A stretch of DNA of 64,000 nucleotides from Thiodiazotropha sp040506975 (GTDB taxonomy: Bacteria > Pseudomonadota > Gammaproteobacteria > Chromatiales > Chromatiaceae). The position numbers and the translations under genes are program-made. The notes beneath the pieces were generated by a model. It did not search any database. It was given only the letters and a program-made list of their open reading frames with translations, and was not told where the DNA came from. This document shows positions 43,968-53,508 of this stretch, piece by piece. Numbering within the stretch: the first letter of the stretch is position 1; each line of letters begins with the position of its first letter. The stretch lies in NCBI GenBank assembly GCA_965211775.1, contig OZ242974.1, forward strand, positions 1,984,001 to 2,048,000, read 5' to 3'.

Positions 43968-44996
43968 CCTGATTACTCATGAGGCTCAGCTATTGAGCCT
44001 GTGGTGCAAGCATAATGGAACCTACTGAATAAAAGAGGATTTCATCATGCCGAGAAATACTATTCAATTTCAAAAAGGTCTTGGTTTGCACGATTTTCTG
44101 GAACAATATGGGACCGAGGATCAGTGTCGACAGGCATTGTATGATTTGCGCTGGCCGACGGGCTATGTCTGCCCTGAGTGCGGCAACACAACAGGCTGTG
44201 AACTCAAAAAGCGTCAGATATATCAATGTCACAAGTGCCATCATCAGACTTCCCTGACCGCCGGCAGCATCTTCCATGGCACCAAGCTGCCGCTGAGAAC
44301 GTGGTTTCTTGCGATCTATCTGTTGACCCAACGCAAGAAAAGTATCTCGGCGCTGCAACTTTCCCGCGAAATCGGGGTGAACTACAATACGGCCTGGCGA
44401 CTCAAGCATAAGTTGATGCAGGTGATGATGGAACGTGAGCGTGGAAAAAAACTGGCCGGTCGCATCGAATTGGATGATGCTTATCTCGGAGGCGAGCAAG
44501 CCGGTAAGCGTGGTCGTGGGTCGCGCAACAAAATCCCTTTCGTAGCTGCTGTTGAGACGACGCGGGACGGCAGGCCCATGAAAATTCAACTGCGTCGTGT
44601 AAGGGGCTTCCGCAAACGTGAAATCGCCCGCTACGCCCGCTCCTGCTTGATGCCTGGCAGCGAAGTCTTTACCGATGGGCTTTGGTGCTTTAGTGGCGTG
44701 ACAACCGCTGATTGCCATCATAACCCCATGGTGACGGGTGGTGGGCGCCAAAGTGTCCAGTATTCGTGCTTCAAATGGGTAAACACGATGTTGGGTAATG
44801 TCAAAAACAGTCTGTTGGGTACTTTTCATGCGATTCGAGATAAACATGTGTCGCGTTATCTTGCTGAGTTCGAATATCGGTTTAACCGCCGTTTCGATTT
44901 ACCCGCCATGATTGAACGATTGCTTTTTGCCGCTCTTCGCACTCCACCTATGCCATATCGCCTCTTGAGAATGGCTGAGGTTTAGGGGTAATCAGG
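43968..44996 (+). mobile_element. IS1595-family element, copy 2 (first of a tandem pair)
   Basis: 1029 bp with intact ends. A 17-bp stretch (TAAATATTAAAGTATTT) precedes it at 43951-43967 and is repeated between the two elements at 44997-45013. Its own 8-bp flanks do not match (AAGTATTT left, TAAATATT right), so this copy appears to come from tandem duplication and not from separate insertion. Confidence 0.93.
44047..44985 (+). CDS. IS1595-family transposase, copy 2
   Basis: 312 residues, same sequence as copy 1, with the zinc-ribbon cysteines and the ELDDAYLGG core. Intact. Confidence 0.95.
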   Translation: MPRNTIQFQKGLGLHDFLEQYGTEDQCRQALYDLRWPTGYVCPECGNTTGCELKKRQIYQCHKCHHQTSLTAGSIFHGTKLPLRTWFLAIYLLTQRKKSISALQLSREIGVNYNTAWRLKHKLMQVMMERERGKKLAGRIELDDAYLGGEQAGKRGRGSRNKIPFVAAVETTRDGRPMKIQLRRVRGFRKREIARYARSCLMPGSEVFTDGLWCFSGVTTADCHHNPMVTGGGRQSVQYSCFKWVNTMLGNVKNSLLGTFHAIRDKHVSRYLAEFEYRFNRRFDLPAMIERLLFAALRTPPMPYRLLRMAEV

Positions 44997-45013
44997 TAAA
45001 TATTAAAGTATTT

Positions 45014-46042
45014 CCTGATTACTCATGAGGCTCAGCTATTGAGCCTGTGGTGCAAGCATAATGGAACCTACTGAATAAAAGAGGATTTCATCATGCCGAG
45101 AAATACTATTCAATTTCAAAAAGGTCTTGGTTTGCACGATTTTCTGGAACAATATGGGACCGAGGATCAGTGTCGACAGGCATTGTATGATTTGCGCTGG
45201 CCGACGGGCTATGTCTGCCCTGAGTGCGGCAACACAACAGGCTGTGAACTCAAAAAGCGTCAGATATATCAATGTCACAAGTGCCATCATCAGACTTCCC
45301 TGACCGCCGGCAGCATCTTCCATGGCACCAAGCTGCCGCTGAGAACGTGGTTTCTTGCGATCTATCTGTTGACCCAACGCAAGAAAAGTATCTCGGCGCT
45401 GCAACTTTCCCGCGAAATCGGGGTGAACTACAATACGGCCTGGCGACTCAAGCATAAGTTGATGCAGGTGATGATGGAACGTGAGCGTGGAAAAAAACTG
45501 GCCGGTCGCATCGAATTGGATGATGCTTATCTCGGAGGCGAGCAAGCCGGTAAGCGTGGTCGTGGGTCGCGCAACAAAATCCCTTTCGTAGCTGCTGTTG
45601 AGACGACGCGGGACGGCAGGCCCATGAAAATTCAACTGCGTCGTGTAAGGGGCTTCCGCAAACGTGAAATCGCCCGCTACGCCCGCTCCTGCTTGATGCC
45701 TGGCAGCGAAGTCTTTACCGATGGGCTTTGGTGCTTTAGTGGCGTGACAACCGCTGATTGCCATCATAACCCCATGGTGACGGGTGGTGGGCGCCAAAGT
45801 GTCCAGTATTCGTGCTTCAAATGGGTAAACACGATGTTGGGTAATGTCAAAAACAGTCTGTTGGGTACTTTTCATGCGATTCGAGATAAACATGTGTCGC
45901 GTTATCTTGCTGAGTTCGAATATCGGTTTAACCGCCGTTTCGATTTACCCGCCATGATTGAACGATTGCTTTTTGCCGCTCTTCGCACTCCACCTATGCC
46001 ATATCGCCTCTTGAGAATGGCTGAGGTTTAGGGGTAATCAGG
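45014..46042 (+). mobile_element. IS1595-family element, copy 3 (second of a tandem pair)
   Basis: 1029 bp, flanked by the 8-bp duplication AAGTATTT (45006-45013 and 46043-46050). The tandem unit is 1046 bp: 17 bp of flank plus the element. Confidence 0.94.
45093..46031 (+). CDS. IS1595-family transposase, copy 3
   Basis: 312 residues, identical to its tandem neighbour. Intact. Confidence 0.95.
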   Translation: MPRNTIQFQKGLGLHDFLEQYGTEDQCRQALYDLRWPTGYVCPECGNTTGCELKKRQIYQCHKCHHQTSLTAGSIFHGTKLPLRTWFLAIYLLTQRKKSISALQLSREIGVNYNTAWRLKHKLMQVMMERERGKKLAGRIELDDAYLGGEQAGKRGRGSRNKIPFVAAVETTRDGRPMKIQLRRVRGFRKREIARYARSCLMPGSEVFTDGLWCFSGVTTADCHHNPMVTGGGRQSVQYSCFKWVNTMLGNVKNSLLGTFHAIRDKHVSRYLAEFEYRFNRRFDLPAMIERLLFAALRTPPMPYRLLRMAEV

Positions 46043-46150
46043 AAGTATTTTGGATCGGTTGGTTTTCATTGATGCCCCTTCGCAGTCTCTTTTTCGGCAG
46101 CTTGAAACGGCCAGCTCAGCGGCGCAATGGGGATGGAATATCATTACCTG

Positions 46151-47590
46151 TCAGAACATATTGGCATTGAGCCAGAGGTGAACGAGGATACCGGCGAAAA
46201 AACCCAGTGCGATTGCCGGAGTCCAGCGCAGGTGGTTGAAAAAGGTGTATTTTCCCTTTGCCTGACCCATTAAGGCCACCCCCGCCGCTGATCCGATCGA
46301 CAGCAGACTGCCACCGATACCGGCGGTAAGTGTGACCAGTAGCCATTGACCGAGCGACATGTCCGGCCGCATGTTGAGTACTATTGACATGGTGGGGATA
46401 TTTTCGAGTACGGACGAGGCGATACCAATGGAGATGTTGGCCATCGTGGCGCCCCACTGAATATAGAGCAATTCGGAGACCAGCGTCAGATAGCCGAGAT
46501 AGCCCAGGCCGCTGACACAGAGAATGACGCCACATAGAAAAAGCAGTGTGTCCCATTCTGATCTGGCGACGCGCAAAAACACATCGAAGGGCTGCCTGCT
46601 CTCGACGACTATGGAGAAATCGGGTGATTCAGTGGTCGTGATCTTCTCTTCACTGGGTTGATGGGTTTTTTTGAGAAAGTAGCCGAAAAACTGCAGATAG
46701 GAGAGCCCGGTCATCACACCGATAGTGGCGGGAAGCGACAGTTGGCCCTGGAAAAAGACTGCGGTTGCGATCGTCAACAGGAATAACCCCATGATGCGTT
46801 TTGCACCACGCCGCATGGGTATCTGTTCCTGACTGCTTGAGAGGTGGCCTTCGGGGAGTGCGAAATGCATGATCGCCGCAGGTACGAGGTAGCTGACCAG
46901 GGAGGGTAAAAACAGCGAGAAGAATGAAAAAAAGTCCACCCGTCCGCTAGTGCTGATGATATCCTGCTGCCATACCATCAGGGTGGTGATGTCGCCAAAT
47001 GGGCTGAAGGCGCCGCCCGAATTGGAGGCGATCACGATATTGATGCAGGAGAGCGTGACAAATCGTTGGTTATCCCGCTCCATATTCAGAACCACAGCGC
47101 CCATCAGCAATGCAGTTGACAGGTTGTCGAGAAAAGGGGACAGGAAAAAGGTTGTGATACCGATCGTCCAGAAGAGATGTTTATAGCTGTATTTACGGTT
47201 GGCGACCCAGGTGCGCAGCGCCAGAAATACGCGTCGTTCAGCCAGGGCGTTGATATAGGTCATCACCACTAAAATGAACAGCATTAACTCGAAATACTGC
47301 AGAAGACTATGCCTGAGTGCGTGTTCGGCTGCATGCCCGCCGGACTGTTGATGGGCATACCAGCCGATCATGCCCCAGATAATCCCTGCGGCAAACAGCA
47401 TGGGTTTCGATTTGCGCAGCTCTATGAACTCTTCAAGGGTGACCGCTATCAGGGCAAGCACAAAGACCGTCAGACTGAGATATCCCACCCAGTGGGCGCT
47501 CATACTGTAGCCACTGGCCGACATGTGATTCGCCAAAGCCAGACTGGGGAGAGCGCAGAAAAGGGCTAGCGAAACTGTCAGTCTCTTCAT
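46151..47590 (-). CDS. nhaD: NhaD-type Na+/H+ antiporter (copy 2)
   Basis: The ATG at 47590 gives a cleavable signal-like start (MKRLTVSLALFCALPSLALA) and about 479 residues; a 57-residue upstream extension of the open frame lacks such a start and is probably untranslated. The protein has many membrane helices with the conserved blocks FIELRKSKPMLFAAGIIWGM, LFILVVMTYINALAERRVF, SNSGGAFSPFGDITTLMVWQ and GIGGSLLSIGSAAGVALMGQ. NhaD exchanges cytoplasmic Na+ or Li+ for protons. It follows its paralogue by 109 bp on the same strand. Two charged loop regions differ between the copies, so they may differ in ion or pH range. Confidence 0.92.
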   Translation of the reverse strand: MKRLTVSLALFCALPSLALANHMSASGYSMSAHWVGYLSLTVFVLALIAVTLEEFIELRKSKPMLFAAGIIWGMIGWYAHQQSGGHAAEHALRHSLLQYFELMLFILVVMTYINALAERRVFLALRTWVANRKYSYKHLFWTIGITTFFLSPFLDNLSTALLMGAVVLNMERDNQRFVTLSCINIVIASNSGGAFSPFGDITTLMVWQQDIISTSGRVDFFSFFSLFLPSLVSYLVPAAIMHFALPEGHLSSSQEQIPMRRGAKRIMGLFLLTIATAVFFQGQLSLPATIGVMTGLSYLQFFGYFLKKTHQPSEEKITTTESPDFSIVVESRQPFDVFLRVARSEWDTLLFLCGVILCVSGLGYLGYLTLVSELLYIQWGATMANISIGIASSVLENIPTMSIVLNMRPDMSLGQWLLVTLTAGIGGSLLSIGSAAGVALMGQAKGKYTFFNHLRWTPAIALGFFAGILVHLWLNANMF

Positions 47591-47699
47591 GTATGCATTT
47601 GGACTACGATCTATTGATTGAGCGGTACTGCCTGTTTCAAGCCGTTTTGCGATATCCAAGCTGCTTTTTATGTTGTGACTGACATCCTTCGGCTCTGAT

Positions 47700-49175
47700 T
47701 CAGAAGCTACCCGAGTTGATCCACAGATGGACCACAATGCTGGCGGCATATCCGAGCGCAATCACCGGTGCCCATTTAAGATGGCCGAAAAAGGTGTACT
47801 TTCCACGTGCCTGCCCCATCAGGGCGACACCGGCAGCAGAGCCGATCGAGAGCATAGAGCCGCCTACGCCCGCGGTGAGTGTTACCAGCAGCCACTGACC
47901 CATGGACATATCGGGCATCATGGTCAGAACCGCGAACATTACCGGGATATTGTCGACAATTGCTGAGAGTATGCCGACCATAATGTTTGCTGGTGTTGCA
48001 TTCATCGCCGGGGTCAGATCCATTGCCGCACCCCACTGGGTATACATCATTTCGGAAACTACCGCGAGATAGCCGATAAAGCCAAGACCGCCCACACAAA
48101 GTACCACGCCGTAGAAAAAGAGCAGGGTATCCCATTCGGCGCGGGCCACCTTATTGAAGACATCGAACGAGACCATGTCGCCCATCTGTCCGTCATGCTC
48201 CATCTCGATCCGGTCCTCTGTGCTCAATTGCGGATGATCCAGGTGAAAGGTCTTTTTCAGGTAGAAGCCGAAGAACTGGAGGTAGGCCAAGCCGGTCAAC
48301 ATACCGATCACGGGCGGCATGCCGAGGAAGTTGTGAAAGCTGACCGCGGTAACGATGGTTGCCAGGAAAAAGACCATGATACGCTTGGCGCCACGTTTCA
48401 ACTCGACATCTTCACCACCGCCCTGGGGTTTCTCATCAGGTACCGCAAAATGCATGATTGCAGCCGGTATCAGCCAGTTTACCAGTGACGGGACAAACAG
48501 GGCGAAAAAGGCCCAGAAATCGATGGGACCCTGGGGGGTGGTGACCGATTTCTGCCATACCATCAGAGTGGTGATGTCGCCAAATGGGCTGAAGGCGCCA
48601 CCGGCATTCGCCGCGACCACGATGTTGATGCAGGCCAGGAGCACGAATTTCGAGTTGCTACCGCCCACCGCAAGAACTACCGCGCACATCAGCAGGGCGG
48701 TGGTGAGGTTGTCGGCAACCGGGGATATAAAAAAAGCGAGCACACCGGTTATCCAAAAGAGTTTACGGAAACCGAAGCCTTTGCTGACCAGCCAGGAACG
48801 CAGTTTTTCGAATACGTTCCGCTCGTCCATGGCGTTTATGTAGGTCATCGCCACCAATAGGAAAAGCATCAATTCTGCATATTCAAGAAGATTATGGCGC
48901 ACCATCTCTTCCGCCGCGTGGGGGAGGCCGTGTGTGTTGTAGTACCAGGCAATCAATCCCCAGATCAAGCCGGCGGCCAGGATTACCGGTTTGGATTTCC
49001 TTAGATGAGTGAACTCCTCCGCCATCACCAGCAGGTAAGCAACTGTAAAAATACCGATAGCGGTGAAACCGACCCAGTGGTTGGTCAGGTCGAAACGATC
49101 CCCTCCGGATGATGCCGCAGCAAATGCAGCGGATGGCAGGAGAAGGGAGATAAGTACGGTTGCGATAAGTCTCAC
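47700..49175 (-). CDS. nhaD: NhaD-type Na+/H+ antiporter (copy 1)
   Basis: 491 residues. The start is GTG at 49175, with GGGGTG upstream, and the N-terminus MRLIATVLISLLLPSAAFA is signal-like. Shared blocks with copy 2 are FTHLRKSKPVILAAGLIWGL, MLFLLVAMTYINAMDERNVF, NAGGAFSPFGDITTLMVWQK and GVGGSMLSIGSAAGVALMGQ. It has a longer linker (HDGQMGDMVSFDVFNKVARAEWDTL region) and an insertion DLTPAMNATPAN before the last helices. The tandem pair suggests a strong need for Na+ handling, as in marine or alkaline habitats. Confidence 0.94.
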   Translation of the reverse strand: MRLIATVLISLLLPSAAFAAASSGGDRFDLTNHWVGFTAIGIFTVAYLLVMAEEFTHLRKSKPVILAAGLIWGLIAWYYNTHGLPHAAEEMVRHNLLEYAELMLFLLVAMTYINAMDERNVFEKLRSWLVSKGFGFRKLFWITGVLAFFISPVADNLTTALLMCAVVLAVGGSNSKFVLLACINIVVAANAGGAFSPFGDITTLMVWQKSVTTPQGPIDFWAFFALFVPSLVNWLIPAAIMHFAVPDEKPQGGGEDVELKRGAKRIMVFFLATIVTAVSFHNFLGMPPVIGMLTGLAYLQFFGFYLKKTFHLDHPQLSTEDRIEMEHDGQMGDMVSFDVFNKVARAEWDTLLFFYGVVLCVGGLGFIGYLAVVSEMMYTQWGAAMDLTPAMNATPANIMVGILSAIVDNIPVMFAVLTMMPDMSMGQWLLVTLTAGVGGSMLSIGSAAGVALMGQARGKYTFFGHLKWAPVIALGYAASIVVHLWINSGSF

Positions 49176-49449
49176 TGATGCACCCCAAAAATTAGATTAT
49201 TGTCGGCCGCTATTTTTCACAAACCTCGAATTCTCTGTGATGGTAGCTGGCGGGTCAACTGTTTCCCTCACAGATGGGCATAAATATGTCAAATCCTAAG
49301 GAAATATGGCCGTTTGATAGGGTTCGTCGTGTTTTTCCAGGAAGGAACTGAAATGGACCGGACGATTGTCAAGTGAATAAGTCACACCCTGTAGGGGTGT
49401 CATGTCATATGAGCTGCCGTTTAAGAAGTGAAATAGTGTTCCGCAGAGG

Positions 49450-50193
49450 GTGAAGCGTCGGATTGAGGACCTGCTGATGGATCACATGGAACCGAATGGT
49501 GCCTGCGGAGAAAACAGCTTAAATGAGCTGGTATTGACAAGAAATGTCCTTTTGGCAAACCTTTTTGCCGGCAAACTGGCGCCCAGAGAGATATTGCGGG
49601 TTGCTAGGAGGTATTCAACCGTCACCCACTGGGAGGAGTTGCTGTGTGTGGCGTTCAACCCGAGTGACTCGCGGCTGATGGCGGTGGTCAGTATTCGTCA
49701 GTCGGATGGCTACAGCGGGATATTGCGGCGACACGGCTCAATCGAATATGTCAGGTTTTTTATCGATTGGGGCGATGGTGATGAGCTGCAACCGGCAGGG
49801 ATGAGCCACTTCAAGGTGTGCGATGCGATTGATGAGGGGATCAAGCGGCAGCTTCCGGTCTATCATCTTGTCTCCTGTGGATTCGAGACCGCTCGCTACA
49901 GGCATGCCATCAGGCACGGTGCTCAGCCTAAAGTGAGGGCTGTGCTGTCATGGAACCAAGTACCAGACCTGGATGCTGAGTTTATACCTGTATTCGGCAA
50001 TCAGGTCGATTCACAAATCAGCATCGACTCCGATCAAGAGTTGACCTCGCTTTTCAGCATTGCCGAAGATCTGTCAGAAAAAGCCATGTTGCATTTAGCC
50101 CGCATGTTTCATCCGTTTTTAAATTTAGCCGGTGATATGGCCAAGCTTGGATGGTTTGCCCTCACTGGGAACCAAACCTCTATCAAGCCCTGA
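49450..50193 (+). pseudogene. Unknown protein gene with its 3' end replaced by an IS1380 insertion
   Basis: I do not recognise a family. The frame starts with GTG at 49450 (an ATG at 49477 is possible) and runs about 216 native residues to LSEKAMLHL. There IS1380 copy 3 is inserted, and the last 30 or so residues (ARMFHPFLNLAGDMAKLGWF onwards) come from the IS left end. Joining the flanks across the TTAG duplication gives a short native ending, GSRQPHAQAAGVQ then stop, so only about 14 residues were lost and the protein may still be made. Visible native segments are SGILRRHGSIEYVRFFIDWG and KVRAVLSWNQVPDLDAEFIP, strand-rich and without a signal peptide. Confidence 0.7.
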
Positions 50194-51666
50194 TTTTCCA
50201 CCCTCCGGGCAGACTCCCCCTTACCCCCATTGTTGATCAACGTGCCGGGGCAGCACTCTGCCGGGCTATCCCGGCTTGAGTCGTGCCGCCACCTGGAAAA
50301 ACAGCGCCTGATAGGGATAGGTGCTGGAGAGCAGGAAGCGGATCCGTCGCGTGTTGCGAATGATGACCGCCCCGATCTTGAACAGTTTGAGCCGGATCGT
50401 GGTCATCTGTGCACGCGCCAGTTCCGTGCCCTTCAGCGCGAGGCGCCGGATGGCCTCCATCAGCACATAGGCCAGACTGGACAGCAGTAGACGAAACTGA
50501 TTGGCCCACCAGTAATGCGCGCTGGTGCGATCGGCGAACAGCCCCAGTTGCTGCTCCTTGATTCGGTTCTCCATGTCACCACGGGCGCAGTAGAGGTCAT
50601 CGTAAAGGCGCTGTTTGTCGCCGGCCAGGTTGGTGACGATGAAGCGTGGATTTGGCCCCTTGTCGGTGACCTCCAGTTTGGCGATCACCTTGCGACGCGT
50701 CTTCCAGGTGCTGGCGGCATAGTGAAACTGAAAGAATTCCCGCATCTTCATGCTGGTTCGCTTCGCCAGTTCCTCAACCCACTGCATGGGCTCACGGATA
50801 CACCGCAGCAAGGCGTCATTCTTGGCGATGCCCACGATATAGCCCACAGCGTTGCGCTCGCACCAGCTGAGCATGTGGTGACGGCAAAAGCCGCTATCGC
50901 CCCGAAAGATGATACGCACTTCAGGCCAAGCCCGGCGCAGGCGTTTGACCAACAGCGCCAGAATCGCCCAGGCATGCTTGGGCGCATCGATCCGGCTGGG
51001 CCGCAGATAACTCACCAGCAGTTGATCGCCACAAAAGACATACAGGGGCAGGAAGCAGTAGTGATCGTAGTAGCCGTGAAAGAAGCGGCCTTCCTGGCGG
51101 CCATGCACCGGATCATCCGTGGCGTCGAAATCCAGGATCAGCTCATCGGGTGGTGCATCATATGAGGCAATGAACTGCTCGAGCAGTAGGTTGTGGACAT
51201 CAACGGCAACCCGGCGATCGACCCGGTTCTCCAGCCGACAAAGTGTCGACTGGCTGCCCAGTACCTCCTCGCGTTCGATCGAGCTCTGTAGGGCCGGGTC
51301 GGTGCGTAGTGTCTGATGGTCGTTCAGATCTTCATAACCCAGGCAGAGCCCATAGACTCGCTGGCGCAACAGGCTCAACTGGCTGTGTTCAATATAGCGG
51401 GGATCTCGCGGGTCGGGGATGACCGCATCAACCGCCTCGAGCAATCCCAGACGCCTGTCGATCTCACGCAGCGGCAACACGCCGCCGTCCGAGGTGATAT
51501 CGCCACCGGAAAACTCGGCTTGAACCTTACGGCGTTTTAGGGCTGGAAAATCAAAGGCAGTCTGGGTACAGTTTGTCACAGGCAAAATCCTTTCGATTAC
51601 AGTGTAAGCAACTGAATTATATCGAAGTATCAGGATTTTGCCTTTTTAATGCGTGAAATATTGGGG
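50099..51666 (-). mobile_element. IS1380-family element, type A, copy 3
   Basis: 1568 bp, flanked by TTAG at 50095-50098 and 51667-51670. The left junction lies inside the coding frame that starts at 49450. Confidence 0.93.
50266..51579 (-). CDS. IS1380-family transposase (type A, copy 3)
   Basis: Full length, with two private changes: Pro for Leu in GGVL-P/L-LREID near the N-terminus and Ser for Gly in KRT-S/G-MKMREF. The DDE residues are unchanged. Confidence 0.93.
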   Translation of the reverse strand: MTNCTQTAFDFPALKRRKVQAEFSGGDITSDGGVLPLREIDRRLGLLEAVDAVIPDPRDPRYIEHSQLSLLRQRVYGLCLGYEDLNDHQTLRTDPALQSSIEREEVLGSQSTLCRLENRVDRRVAVDVHNLLLEQFIASYDAPPDELILDFDATDDPVHGRQEGRFFHGYYDHYCFLPLYVFCGDQLLVSYLRPSRIDAPKHAWAILALLVKRLRRAWPEVRIIFRGDSGFCRHHMLSWCERNAVGYIVGIAKNDALLRCIREPMQWVEELAKRTSMKMREFFQFHYAASTWKTRRKVIAKLEVTDKGPNPRFIVTNLAGDKQRLYDDLYCARGDMENRIKEQQLGLFADRTSAHYWWANQFRLLLSSLAYVLMEAIRRLALKGTELARAQMTTIRLKLFKIGAVIIRNTRRIRFLLSSTYPYQALFFQVAARLKPG

Positions 51667-51766
51667 TTAGGGTCCAGGCAACCGCACGCCCAGGCGGCAG
51701 GCGTCCAGTGAGCGTAACTCCCTGCCCAATTCCGTGATATCTCCAGACTAGACAAAAATGGAGACC

Positions 51767-52385
51767 CCCCAGCTCTGCTGGGGAGGCATCAACAGTTTGA
51801 CAGAAACAGGAGTCTCATAGTAACCCCAAAGCGTGAGCCGCCAAGCAACACGCTAAGGAGAAACCATGAGACAAGTAGAAAGTTTAAGCCACACGAGATG
51901 GGAGTGTAAGTACCATATTGTGTTTATCCCGAAGTACCGGAGGAAGACGCTTTTTGGGCAGATCAGGCAGGAGCTTGGAGAGGTATTTCATCGGCTGGCG
52001 AGGCAGAAAGAGAGTTTGATAGAGGAAGGGCATGTTATGGCTGATCATGTTCATATGATGATATCGATACCACCAAAATATGCGGTATCGCAGGTAGTTG
52101 GGTTTATCAAAGGTAAAAGTGCGATCCACATAGCCCGTACCTACCTGGGTCGGAAAAGGAACTATGTTGGCCATCATTTCTGGGCCAGGGGATATTTTAC
52201 CTCGACGGTAGGCAGGGATGAGCAGGTGATTCGGGAGTATATACGGCAGCAGGAAGCGGAAGACCGTAGGATTGATCAGTTACAGTTGATGTAACAGCCC
52301 CTTTGAGGGGCTCAAGGAGCCAATAGGCTCCGTTTTACAGACCGCTTCGAGCGGTTCACAATAAAGCCCCCGGCTTTGCCGGGGG
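51767..52385 (+). mobile_element. IS200/IS605-family element (tnpA only)
   Basis: A hairpin CCCCAGC-tct-GCTGGGG (51767-51783) precedes tnpA. Four hairpins follow it: 52297-52311 (GCCCC/GGGGC), 52317-52330 (GAGCC/GGCTC), 52341-52355 (ACCGC/GCGGT) and 52367-52385 (CCCCCGGC/GCCGGGGG). There are no inverted terminal repeats or target duplication, as expected for this single-strand transposon type. The exact ends are not certain. The right-hand hairpins may also end transcription. Confidence 0.75.
51866..52294 (+). CDS. tnpA: IS200-type transposase TnpA (Y1 HUH enzyme)
   Basis: 142 residues. The HUH pair is in ADHVHMMISIPP near residue 60, and the catalytic Tyr is in EQVIREYIRQQEAED near 127. The start YHIVFIPKYRRKTLFG is typical. 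It cuts and joins single-stranded DNA at hairpin-marked ends. A good ribosome site (AAGGAG) precedes the ATG. No tnpB or RNA-guided partner is present. Confidence 0.95.
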   Translation: MRQVESLSHTRWECKYHIVFIPKYRRKTLFGQIRQELGEVFHRLARQKESLIEEGHVMADHVHMMISIPPKYAVSQVVGFIKGKSAIHIARTYLGRKRNYVGHHFWARGYFTSTVGRDEQVIREYIRQQEAEDRRIDQLQLM

Positions 52386-52607
52386 ATACTTACTACAAAA
52401 AATGCATCGATGTGACAAGTAAATAAGTCACAAATTCCACGTGTTCCTTTCGATACTTACAGGCAGTCAGTATCTGAAATCATATTCCCATACAGGATCT
52501 TCATGCCGCCCGTTTTCGATAGGCCTTCAAATTACTGAGTGATGGAGATAGTGGCCGGGCTGCGAAGGAGATCAATAACAGAATAACCAGGAGTGAGGAG
52601 AACGGCT

Positions 52608-53354
52608 ATGAGCGGAGAATATGACTCTGTTTCCACTGACTTCAACAACGACTATCAACTGGACCATATCAGTACTACCGATTCACTGGGTGTTATCAAT
52701 CCACTGGCTTCGATCAGGGATTACCTGGTTTTCAATCAATTGGTCGTATCCAGGGCTGCGACGCACAAGATACCCGGAAAAAGACAGTTTGATATCGTTA
52801 TGAGTGTACTGCTGCTTGTGTTCATGAGTCCGGTCATGCTTACCGCCATGACGCTCATTTGGCTGAGCACATTAGGGCGTGAACCCGTCTTCTATCGTCA
52901 ACTTCGTGTTGGTTACAGGGGGCGTGAATTTTATATTCTGAAATTCAGAAGCATGCAGGTCGATGCGGAGAAGTCAGGACCACAGATGGCGAGCGTGAAT
53001 GATGTGCGCGTAACACCTATCGGTCGGGTTTTGCGCAGCACGCGTATTGATGAACTGCCGCAACTGCTGAATGTTTTGAAAGGCGAGATGAGTCTGGTCG
53101 GACCTCGGCCGGAGAGACCCGAGTTTGTTTCGCGTTTTCAAAAACAGATCAGCGGTTATGCGCTCAGGCATCGGGTAAAACCGGGTATCACCGGCTGGGC
53201 CCAAGTACGATATCCCTATGGTGAGACAGTCGAAGACGCTGCGAACAAGCTCTATTACGACCTCAGTTATATTCGTCGTAACAGTCTGTGGATGGATATC
53301 CTGATTCTTTTTCAAACCATTCCAGTGGTATTGACCGGACATGGAGCACGGTAG
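52608..53354 (+). CDS. Exopolysaccharide sugar transferase (bacterial sugar transferase family)
   Basis: 248 residues from the ATG at 52608, which has GAGGAG upstream; a GTG 15 bp earlier is less likely. One membrane helix (VMSVLLLVFMSPVMLTAMTLIWL, in two halves) is followed by the catalytic domain: PVFYRQLRVGYRGREFYILK, FRSMQVDAEK, IDELPQLLNVLKGEMSLVGP, RPERPEFV and KPGITGWAQVRYPYG. The enzyme moves a sugar phosphate to undecaprenyl phosphate to begin EPS or O-antigen synthesis. It lacks the large N-terminal membrane part of WcaJ-type enzymes. It stands alone between an IS200 and an IS1380, with no polysaccharide cluster beside it. Confidence 0.92.
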   Translation: MSGEYDSVSTDFNNDYQLDHISTTDSLGVINPLASIRDYLVFNQLVVSRAATHKIPGKRQFDIVMSVLLLVFMSPVMLTAMTLIWLSTLGREPVFYRQLRVGYRGREFYILKFRSMQVDAEKSGPQMASVNDVRVTPIGRVLRSTRIDELPQLLNVLKGEMSLVGPRPERPEFVSRFQKQISGYALRHRVKPGITGWAQVRYPYGETVEDAANKLYYDLSYIRRNSLWMDILILFQTIPVVLTGHGAR

Positions 53355-53508
53355 TGGCTGACGGTAACTTACTGCTGAGGAAGCTCTGATTTATTCGGAG
53401 TTTCTCCGACAATCCCGGAGAGATGGGCTTTGATGACTAAATAGAGGTCGTTAGTGATGTGGAAATCGAGTAACAGGTCATTGTGTATCGATGTACGCAG
53501 GAGTCTAG

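Noticed and set aside
43951..46050. CRISPR or simple tandem array
   Set aside because: The repeat unit is a full IS1595 plus flank; no short regularly spaced repeats with unique spacers exist in the window.
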